Assembly (NCBI GenBank): GCA_945788545.1
Contig: CALZMK010000055.1
Coordinates: 1 to 7,751 of the forward strand
Direction: 5' to 3'
Length of the DNA: 7,751 nucleotides
Source: an uncultured Prevotella sp.
GTDB lineage: Bacteria; Bacteroidota; Bacteroidia; Bacteroidales; Bacteroidaceae
Shown: positions 1 through 5,658 of the stretch, piece after piece
Numbering within the stretch: position 1 is the first letter of the stretch
Layout: every line of letters begins with the position of its first letter
Position numbers and translations under genes: made by a program
The notes under the pieces: generated by a model
Database searches by the model: none
What the model was told of the DNA's origin: nothing
What the model saw: the letters and a program-made list of their open reading frames with translations, nothing else

Positions 1-786
1 CACTCCCTTATATCCCTTGAGGAAGGCCTTTGCAGAACCAAACTTCAGGAACATGTCGAGACGCACGGGTATGTGGTTGGCATCATCGGTGACATAAAAA
101 CGTATGATCTCCTTGTTGTGTCCGTCCTCACGCTCGATGAACGAGAAGACGAGACAACGGAACTTCTTCTTGGTGCCCTCAATCTCAAATTCATCCTTAC
201 CGATATATTTGATCCATGAGTTGCTCAATCGCTTTGCGTCGCTGATGGGCAATGGGATATTCTCGCCCACCTTAAACTTCGATGCGTCGAAATTGCGTGC
301 TCTCATGAAGATGCTCATCATGTCATAGACACAATCCTTGTATGCCGACTCCTTCCACTTGTGCTCACCCGTATGCTCTATACGATGCTGCTTGAGCTGA
401 CAATTGCCGTTGGGATATGAATACCACATCTCGTCAACATAATATCTGTCGCCCTCGCGCGCTCCCTTGCGGAAATAGAGTGGCGAGAGGTTCATGTCGG
501 TATATGAGAGGAGTGTGTCGCGAAGCATGAACAGTTTGTCGTATTTCTCAGCACTTCGCGTCACAAGACTTGAGCGATAGGCATCCTTGCCCTTGTAGCG
601 CGACTTTGAGGTGCTCATGGATGCCGTTCCGACCTTCACCCACACAAACTTCCAGTTGAAGTAGAGGTCGTAGGAGAGGAATTCTCCCGAACTGAATGCG
701 GTATTCTCAATACCACATTGCGCCTTGGCTTGGAACGTAATTCCCAATAGAGCCACAAGCAATATTGCATAAATCTTTCTGTTCAT
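1..786 (-). CDS. Secreted DUF3108-family protein (3' end cut by window edge)
   Basis: An open frame of 262 codons runs from the ATG at 786 to the window edge without a stop. Residues 1-22 form a signal peptide: basic MNRK, a hydrophobic stretch (IYAILLVALLGITF), then AKA before Gln23, a good signal peptidase I site. The mature part starts with a GEFLSYDLYFNWKFVWV stretch (about residues 35-51) and later has DMMSIFMRARNFD and IRFYVTDDANHIPVRL, which fit the DUF3108 pattern of envelope proteins in Bacteroidetes. Family members are usually about 260-290 residues, so probably only a short C-terminal piece is missing. The biochemical role of the family is not known to me. The gene begins 23 bp after the Ig-like lipoprotein gene with no promoter-like box between them, so the two are probably co-transcribed. 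Likely location is the periplasm. The family call comes from recall of its pattern and a profile search would settle it; the frame itself is secure. Confidence 0.85.
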   Translation of the reverse strand, partial: MNRKIYAILLVALLGITFQAKAQCGIENTAFSSGEFLSYDLYFNWKFVWVKVGTASMSTSKSRYKGKDAYRSSLVTRSAEKYDKLFMLRDTLLSYTDMNLSPLYFRKGAREGDRYYVDEMWYSYPNGNCQLKQHRIEHTGEHKWKESAYKDCVYDMMSIFMRARNFDASKFKVGENIPLPISDAKRLSNSWIKYIGKDEFEIEGTKKKFRCLVFSFIEREDGHNKEIIRFYVTDDANHIPVRLDMFLKFGSAKAFLKGYKGV

Positions 787-809
787 AACCATTTGCATTA
801 ATTAGTTAA

Positions 810-2777
810 TTACCTTGTTGCAGCCGTCTTCACTTCCGACGGTATCTTGTCGAAGGGGATACCCAATTGTTCCGCCCTCGTCTTGTTGCGGTTTTTCAGC
901 TGTTTCTCCTTCTCGGGTTTCTGCTTTGTTATTTCCAACGGTTTCTGTCGGTCGAGCCTTGCCTGATTGAGATTCCACTCGGTGGTGATGTCCCAGTTGG
1001 CCTTAATCTCTATCACCTTCGGCAGATAGAACATCTCCTCGGGTTGCAGAGCCTTGTAGAAGTCACCCGAATCCCAGATGCCATTGCCGTTGCGGTCGAT
1101 GAATGCCCTGAGATAGAATTTTCCCTCACTGAGCCAATAGAATTCCGCCGAACCGTCGTCCTGTGTCCTTGCCTCCTTCACCACTCCATCCTGCTTGTCG
1201 AGCAATTGCACGATAGCCGTTGTTGAGTCGGGCAATCCCCCTATCTTCACCACGAGCGAACCAAATTCCTCCTCCGACTTGCATTTCAGCGTACTCTTCA
1301 TCTTGTCGTTCACAATGCCATAGATACTCTCGAATGCAGCCGAGTCGATCTCCAACTGATATTCCGTTCCGGGAGTCCACACTGCCTCCAGTCGATATGA
1401 GAGTATCGACTGCGGCCTTGGTTGCCAATCGAATTTCTGTGGCACCCATAGTGTATCTACCTTCGCTTGCAGATGAATCTTTGACGTGTCGCATCGTGCC
1501 AATGGAGCTGGCATGGTGAAATAGAGATAGCTCTCGGGGGTGAGCGATGATGGAGCCGTCACTCGAATGTCGAGCGGTTTGGGTGTCCACACCGAGTCAT
1601 ATCTCTCGCCCTTTTTCTTGAACTTATCCTGTTGTTTCTGCCATTTCTCCAGTTCCTTCTCGTGCATTTTCATTCGTTTCTCATACGATATTTTCGGCAC
1701 CATCAAGAGGGTGTCGGTCTGTGGCACAAGTTGTCCGAGAGTGTCTGTGATATGATATGAATATTCGATTTCCAGTGAGTCGCGATTCACGAGAGCCGTG
1801 TCTTTGAGCCAATAGGTGATAGTGTCCTTCTTGATGCTTGCATCCACGATAAACGCACTGTCGGCATCAAAGTTGAGTCCTCTCATCTTGGGCAGCGAAT
1901 CACTGCCATAGCTGAAGAAGAAATCCATTCGTTCGGGCTCCTGACGCTGGTTTTTGATCATGTATCTGTCGGTGAGGGGAACGGTGAATGCCCTCAGCAC
2001 CACATCATCGGGATAGAAATGTGTGAATCCACGGCGGATGATGGTGTCTATACGCAGTGAGTCGCGCCAAATGGTGTCCTGACGCGTGTCGGGACCACAA
2101 GTTGGTTCGATGATACGGTCGGAGAAGGCTATCATCTCTCCCTTCTGACTATATTTATAGTCTCCGTCCATATCCTGAAGAGCATAAGCGCGATATTTAC
2201 CCTTTGCCACACCACGGATGATGAATCGTCCGCGACTGTCGGTGCGTGCCACTCTCAGCAGTGGTTTGGTGTAAAAAGCCGAGTCCTCGAGGTCGGCATA
2301 CAATCCCACCATAATGCCCTTCACCGGTTCGAGATTGCTTGCGTCGAGTATTGTTCCCGACACCTCCATTGTATCGACCTGTGCTCCCGTGGAGAAGGTG
2401 AATGTGTAGTTGCCGAGGGGATTGCCCTCGTTGTTGTCGGTGATAGCGTCCGAGAAGTCGATGGTGTATGTGGTGTTTTCCTTGAGCGAGTCCTTGAGCT
2501 CCACCACGATTTTCTTTCCCGCGCCCTTTATCTCGGGCATTTCGAGTTGCGGAGGCGACACCACCACATTGTTTGTGGCATCCTCCACCTTGATATACTC
2601 GTCGAAACAGATTACCACCTTTTTCTCCTTCACCCCCGTACCGTTGTCGGCTGGTGTAGTCGCAATAATCTGTGGTGGTCTGTCGTCATACCATCCCCCG
2701 TCGGGTTGTCCCATTCTGGCACATCCGGCAATCATCATCATGATGACAAGTGGCAATATATATCTTAAATCTTTCAA
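810..2777 (-). CDS. Ig-like (SbsA/Big_5 type) domain lipoprotein, 655 aa
   Basis: The N-terminus is a lipoprotein signal: MKDLR, a hydrophobic run, then I-A-G-C with the lipidated Cys at residue 19. It is followed by a Gly/Pro/Asp-rich linker (QPDGGWYDDRPPQI) typical of this Bacteroidetes family. Residues about 33-130 resemble an SbsA-type Ig-like domain (TTPADNGTGV, FDEYI, YTFTFSTG). Residues about 137-222 resemble a carboxypeptidase-regulatory-like beta-sandwich (VSGTILDASNLEPVKGIMV, RGRFIIRGVAKGKYRAYAL). Residues 365-392 are Lys/Glu-rich and probably helical. A second small beta-fold near 505-585 carries DRNGNGIWDSGDF, which looks like an Asp/Asn calcium-loop motif. The last 50 residues are basic and low in complexity. 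The apparent start is TTG at 2777: the frame is open further upstream to 2828 but holds no ATG or GTG, and the first internal ATG (residue 13) would destroy the signal peptide. Function is unknown; a structural or assembly role at the outer membrane is inference. It follows the GH3 gene after 44 bp and precedes the DUF3108 gene by 23 bp. Confidence 0.88.
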   Translation of the reverse strand: MKDLRYILPLVIMMMIAGCARMGQPDGGWYDDRPPQIIATTPADNGTGVKEKKVVICFDEYIKVEDATNNVVVSPPQLEMPEIKGAGKKIVVELKDSLKENTTYTIDFSDAITDNNEGNPLGNYTFTFSTGAQVDTMEVSGTILDASNLEPVKGIMVGLYADLEDSAFYTKPLLRVARTDSRGRFIIRGVAKGKYRAYALQDMDGDYKYSQKGEMIAFSDRIIEPTCGPDTRQDTIWRDSLRIDTIIRRGFTHFYPDDVVLRAFTVPLTDRYMIKNQRQEPERMDFFFSYGSDSLPKMRGLNFDADSAFIVDASIKKDTITYWLKDTALVNRDSLEIEYSYHITDTLGQLVPQTDTLLMVPKISYEKRMKMHEKELEKWQKQQDKFKKKGERYDSVWTPKPLDIRVTAPSSLTPESYLYFTMPAPLARCDTSKIHLQAKVDTLWVPQKFDWQPRPQSILSYRLEAVWTPGTEYQLEIDSAAFESIYGIVNDKMKSTLKCKSEEEFGSLVVKIGGLPDSTTAIVQLLDKQDGVVKEARTQDDGSAEFYWLSEGKFYLRAFIDRNGNGIWDSGDFYKALQPEEMFYLPKVIEIKANWDITTEWNLNQARLDRQKPLEITKQKPEKEKQLKNRNKTRAEQLGIPFDKIPSEVKTAATR

Positions 2778-2806
2778 TGTATCAAATGAAATTTGACGAA
2801 ATAATT

Positions 2807-2834
2807 CCTCATTCCTAATCCCTAATTCCTAATT
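2807..2834. repeat. Heptanucleotide tandem repeat (CCTAATT)x4 spanning the GH3 stop codon
   Basis: Four adjacent 7-bp units read on the plus strand CCTCATT, CCTAATC, CCTAATT, CCTAATT (2807-2834); on the coding strand the unit is AATTAGG. The last residues of the GH3 protein (IRN) and its TAG stop at 2824-2822 lie inside the array. As seven is not a multiple of three, a change in unit number inside the coding part would change the last residues. The two units nearest the gene body are identical and the far ones diverge by one base each. Confidence 0.85.
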
Positions 2835-4342
2835 ATATTCATCTCCAAGAGTTGGTCGATGTGCTCTCGCGAGTTGCAGAGTCTCGGCACCTTGTTCTGT
2901 CCACCGAGTTTGCCTCGTTTCTTCATCCATTGCTCAAAGAGTCCCGGTTGGGCCTTGATGAGTTCGAGGGGCTGAAGGGTGATGTTCTTGTATCTCTTGG
3001 CCTCGTAGTCGCTGTTTATCTCCTGCAGTCGTCGGTCGAGGGCCTCGGCAAAGATATTGATGTCATCGGGTTCCTTACTGAATTCGATGAGCCATTGGTG
3101 ACGGCATTTTCCCTCGTCGTTCATAAATACGGGTGCAGCAGTATATTCCAGCACCTGCGCTCCCGTCTGCTGACAAGCGTATGCCAGTCCCTGTTCGGCA
3201 TTATCCACGATGAGTTCCTCGCCGAAGGCATTGATAAAGTGCTTTGTCCTGCCCGTGATGACAAACTTATACGGGTTGGTGCTTGTAAACATCACCGTGT
3301 CGCCGATGATGTATCTCCACAGTCCACTGGATGTAGATATCACCATGGCATAGTTCTTGTTCTTCTCCACGCCCCACAATGGCACAACTGTCGGGTTCTC
3401 GCGTCCGAACTCGTCCATGGGTATAAACTCATAGAACACGCCATAGTCGAGCATCAGGAGCATCGACTTGTCGGTGGGGTCGTTCTGCAGTCCGAAGAAT
3501 CCCTCACTGGCGTTGTATGTCTCCATATAGTGCATGTTGGGACTCGTGATGAGCTGCTCATACTGCTTGCGATATGGCGTGAATGCCACACCACCATGGA
3601 AGAACATCTCGAGATTGGGCCACACCTCCTCAAGATGTTTCTTGCCCGAGAGTTCCATCACCCTTGTCAATACGGATAGCATCCACGATGGCACACCGCT
3701 GATATTGGTGACGTTCTTCGTCATTGTCTCGCGTGCTATACGGTCGCGCTTGAGTTCGAAGTCGGATATGAGAGCCGTCTGTTTCTTCGGCACTCTCACG
3801 AGATTGGCCAACGGATTGATATTCTCGATGAGGATGGCACTGAGGTCACCCACAATACTGTTAGCCACATTATAGTTTGGGGAATGACTACCACCGAGGA
3901 TGAGTGCCCTTCCGTCGAAGAGTCGGCTCTTGGGATTGTTAGCGAGATACATCGCCACAGCGTCCTGACCTCCGCGATAGTGGGTGTCCTTGAGTCCCTG
4001 TCGGCTCACGGGGATAAACTTGCTTTTGTCGTTGGTTGTTCCCGACGACTTAGCATACCATTTCACTACTCCGGGCCACAGCACGTCTTTCTCCCCATGC
4101 CTCATTCGGTCGATGTCGCCTTTGAGTTCCTCGTATGTGTTGAGAGGTGTTTGGGCAATGAATCCTTCATACTGTCCCTTTGCTATGTCGAAAAGATGTT
4201 TCCTTCCGTATTCGGTGTCCTTAGCCGACTCGAGCAGAGTGGCAAGCACTTGCCTTTGCATAGCCTCGCCCTCGTCGTCATACCTCTTCAACTCCTGCTG
4301 TCGAGGCACGAAAATTTTGCCTATAATACTGGTCAAACTCAT
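2822..4342 (-). CDS. GH3-family acyl-acid adenylating enzyme (GH3 auxin-responsive promoter family), 506 aa
   Basis: This is a full-length member of the bacterial GH3 branch of the ANL (firefly luciferase-like) adenylate-forming superfamily. Numbered from the ATG at 4342, the nucleotide-binding motif YAKSSGTTNDKSKFIP lies at about 96-111, the acid/AMP motif METYNASEGFFG at 273-284, the YIIGDTV motif at 344-350, and TGRTKHFINAFGEEL at 363-377 before the small C-terminal domain. Plant GH3 enzymes join amino acids to jasmonate or auxin through an acyl-AMP; the bacterial substrate is not known to me. The frame can be extended by eight residues to a TTG at 4366, but that codon overlaps the -7 promoter box at 4364-4371, and MSLTSIIGKIF matches how relatives begin, so the ATG at 4342 is preferred. 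No signal peptide is apparent, so it is probably cytoplasmic. The downstream Ig-like lipoprotein gene follows after 44 bp and may be co-transcribed. The C-terminus is formed by a 7-bp repeat. Confidence 0.92.
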   Translation of the reverse strand: MSLTSIIGKIFVPRQQELKRYDDEGEAMQRQVLATLLESAKDTEYGRKHLFDIAKGQYEGFIAQTPLNTYEELKGDIDRMRHGEKDVLWPGVVKWYAKSSGTTNDKSKFIPVSRQGLKDTHYRGGQDAVAMYLANNPKSRLFDGRALILGGSHSPNYNVANSIVGDLSAILIENINPLANLVRVPKKQTALISDFELKRDRIARETMTKNVTNISGVPSWMLSVLTRVMELSGKKHLEEVWPNLEMFFHGGVAFTPYRKQYEQLITSPNMHYMETYNASEGFFGLQNDPTDKSMLLMLDYGVFYEFIPMDEFGRENPTVVPLWGVEKNKNYAMVISTSSGLWRYIIGDTVMFTSTNPYKFVITGRTKHFINAFGEELIVDNAEQGLAYACQQTGAQVLEYTAAPVFMNDEGKCRHQWLIEFSKEPDDINIFAEALDRRLQEINSDYEAKRYKNITLQPLELIKAQPGLFEQWMKKRGKLGGQNKVPRLCNSREHIDQLLEMNIIRN

Positions 4343-4363
4343 TTTTCTTGTCTTTTGAATGTG

Positions 4364-4371
4364 CAAAAGTA
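4364..4371 (-). promoter_or_regulatory. Bacteroidetes-type -7 box for the GH3 gene
   Basis: On the minus strand this reads TACTTTTG, an exact match to the TAnnTTTG -7 consensus of Bacteroidetes primary sigma factor promoters, followed by CAC. Transcription would begin about 15 nt before the ATG at 4342, giving a very short leader. The expected TTTG -33 box, 19-21 bp upstream, is not recognisable, so this is a one-box match. It gives the GH3 gene a start separate from rnc transcription. Confidence 0.6.
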
Positions 4372-4434
4372 ATCATTTCTTTTGTAATAGCGCTCACTTT
4401 TACATTATTTATGATTTCTGTAGTATAAATATTC

Positions 4435-4442
4435 TACTTTTG
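4435..4442 (+). promoter_or_regulatory. Possible plus-strand -7 box directed into the inverted repeat and rnc
   Basis: The plus strand reads TACTTTTG, again an exact TAnnTTTG match, followed by CAGG. A weak -33 candidate, TATG (3 of 4 matches to TTTG), lies at 4410-4413 with 21 bp spacing. Transcription would begin near 4449, just before the 9-bp repeat arm, and run antisense to the 3' end of rnc. No convincing protein gene lies downstream on this strand, so it may be a small-RNA promoter, an antisense promoter or a chance match in A/T-rich DNA. Confidence 0.35.
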
Positions 4443-4454
4443 CAGGAATGGGGG

Positions 4455-4587
4455 AAGTTAAAGAAGTTAAAGAAGTTAAAGGAGTTAAAGACAATAGTTT
4501 TTCCGCATCTAACTAAGGAGTTCCCTATGCTCGGACATACGTCCTTAACTTCCTTAACTTCCTTAACTTCCTTAACTTCTTTAACTT
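4455..4587. repeat. Large inverted repeat of 9-bp units in the rnc-GH3 gap
   Basis: The left arm (4455-4490) has four 9-bp units: AAGTTAAAG three times, then GAGTTAAAG. The right arm (4543-4587) has five: CCTTAACTT four times, then CTTTAACTT. The arms are reverse complements apart from single-base changes, separated by about 52 bp. Pairing 4455-4490 with 4552-4587 gives 35 of 36 pairs in minus-strand RNA, three of them G-U; in plus-strand RNA the same three positions are A-C mismatches. The loop holds a smaller palindrome, GGAC ATAC GTCC (4533-4544). A perfect 10-bp palindrome GAGATATCTC (4597-4606) sits between the right arm and the rnc stop. There is no U-run after the stem on the minus strand, so it is not a classic terminator. 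It may be a dispersed intergenic element or a processing/stability hairpin for the rnc mRNA. Confidence 0.85.
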
Positions 4588-4611
4588 CTAAGAGTTGAGA
4601 TATCTCTCTTT

Positions 4612-5658
4612 CTATTCGTATGCCGCAGCTTCGGCTGCTGCTATGATGTCCTCCCTCGACTGCGACTTGGGAGTGGCAGATATGTCGGAGAGGTCGAACT
4701 CGTCGCTTTCCTCCACCTCTATCTCCACCTCGGGAGCTTTTGGTTTCTCCTGTATGTTGACCTTGGCAACCTTCTCTGGCTTTTCGTCGCGAGTTTCCTC
4801 AGCGGGAATGTCGTGGGTGATGATAAAGTCTTCCTTCTCCTCGGTGTCGGGCACGTTGAGCACCGGCATTTCCTCCATCTTGGTGCGCTCGGTCTTGGCA
4901 GCAAATACCGCATCGATGAATTGCGGTTCGCGCTTCAGGCGCTGGAGTGTTTCCTTGGATGCTATCTGCTGACTCTCCTTCTTCGAGTAGCCCTTTCCCT
5001 GTCCGCCTTCGAGTCCCTCGATCACGGTCTTATATACAAAGGTAGGACTGCCGCCTTGCTCCTTACTCTGACTGACGAGTTTAAAGTCGAGCCTCACCTT
5101 GTTTTTCTGACTCCATTCAATGAGCTTGCTCTTGAAGTTGACCTCCTTGTATGCCACCTTGTCGATGTTGATGAGTTGCGACAGGATGCGTTTCTGCATG
5201 AATCGCATGCACATGTCGTAACCACGGTCGAGATAGATAGCCCCCACAAGAGCCTCGAATGCGTTTCCGCCCATGTAGTTGTTGTGGGAGTTGGAGTGTC
5301 CTGACGAGAGGATGAGTCGGTTGATACCCATCTCCTGTGCAAGTTTATTGAGTGTGTCACGCTGCACGAGTTTGCTTCGTGTATTGGTGAGGAATCCCTC
5401 GCGCTTTCCTTCGAAGTGTCGATAGACGATGTCGCCCACGACAGCGTCGAGCACTGCATCGCCCAGGAATTCGAGTCGCTCGTTGTTCACGGGTTTACCC
5501 TTGGCATTGCGTCGGGCTATACTCTTGTGCATGAGAGCGAGTTTGTATAGTTCGATTTTCCGTGGATAAAATCCGAGAATTTCGCGAAGAGAAGAAAAAA
5601 GCTCCTTCTCCTTGCGGAAAGGGAGCTTTATTCTATCTATGATACTGTTATTCAGCAT
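4612..5658 (-). CDS. rnc: Ribonuclease III with long C-terminal extension, 348 aa
   Basis: RNase III cuts double-stranded RNA in rRNA maturation and mRNA turnover in the cytoplasm. The catalytic domain (about 20-165) carries the family signature NERLEFLGDAVL at 59-70, with E60, E63 and D67 matching E. coli E38, E41 and D45. The second metal-binding motif reads GNAFEALVGAIYLD (131-144), with E135 matching E117 but Asn132 where E. coli has Asp114. A double-stranded RNA-binding domain lies at about 172-243 (SKLIEWSQKN, KKESQQIASKETLQRL). Residues 245-348 are an extra acidic Glu/Lys/Pro-rich tail without a recognisable fold, making it about 120 residues longer than the E. coli enzyme (226). The ATG at 5658 overlaps the fabF stop by 11 bp, which suggests translational coupling. 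A stem-loop sits inside codons 10-22 and a large inverted repeat follows the TAG stop. Confidence 0.96.
   Translation of the reverse strand: MLNNSIIDRIKLPFRKEKELFSSLREILGFYPRKIELYKLALMHKSIARRNAKGKPVNNERLEFLGDAVLDAVVGDIVYRHFEGKREGFLTNTRSKLVQRDTLNKLAQEMGINRLILSSGHSNSHNNYMGGNAFEALVGAIYLDRGYDMCMRFMQKRILSQLINIDKVAYKEVNFKSKLIEWSQKNKVRLDFKLVSQSKEQGGSPTFVYKTVIEGLEGGQGKGYSKKESQQIASKETLQRLKREPQFIDAVFAAKTERTKMEEMPVLNVPDTEEKEDFIITHDIPAEETRDEKPEKVAKVNIQEKPKAPEVEIEVEESDEFDLSDISATPKSQSREDIIAAAEAAAYE
5595..5629 (-). terminator. Terminator-like hairpin inside the rnc start region
   Basis: In minus-strand RNA, AAAGCUCC (5629-5622) pairs with GGAGCUUU (5605-5598). After one C-A mismatch an inner stem UUUCC/GGAGA (five pairs, one G-U) is closed by a GCAA loop, a GNRA tetraloop. 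Six U residues span 5600-5595, the last three just beyond the stem. The structure begins 18 nt after the fabF stop and covers codons 10-22 of rnc. It has the form of an intrinsic terminator and could reduce readthrough from fabF into rnc, or act as a target for RNase III itself. The coding constraint of rnc means it could also be coincidental. Confidence 0.5.

Noticed and set aside
1126..1590. 154-codon minus-strand frame within the Ig-like lipoprotein gene
   Set aside because: It is an out-of-frame shadow of a gene with a clear signal peptide and domains.
810..2777. S-layer or adhesin role for the Ig-like protein
   Set aside because: Ig-like folds are too general to support it; only lipoprotein status and domain type are visible.
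2852..3679. 275-codon open frame on the plus strand
   Set aside because: It lies wholly antisense to the GH3 gene, whose motifs are unmistakable, and its translation has no recognisable family or start context.
4343..4366. Eight-residue N-terminal extension of GH3 from TTG at 4366
   Set aside because: The TTG lies within the -7 box of the gene's probable promoter, so the transcript would begin downstream of it.
4455..4587. CRISPR array
   Set aside because: Units are 9 bp, contiguous and without spacers, and the two arms are inverted; there are no cas genes.
4359..4598. Plus-strand frame with KKLKKLKELK and repeated SLT residues
   Set aside because: The residues come directly from the 9-bp inverted repeat, since 9 bp gives a three-residue period in one frame; it is not a protein gene.
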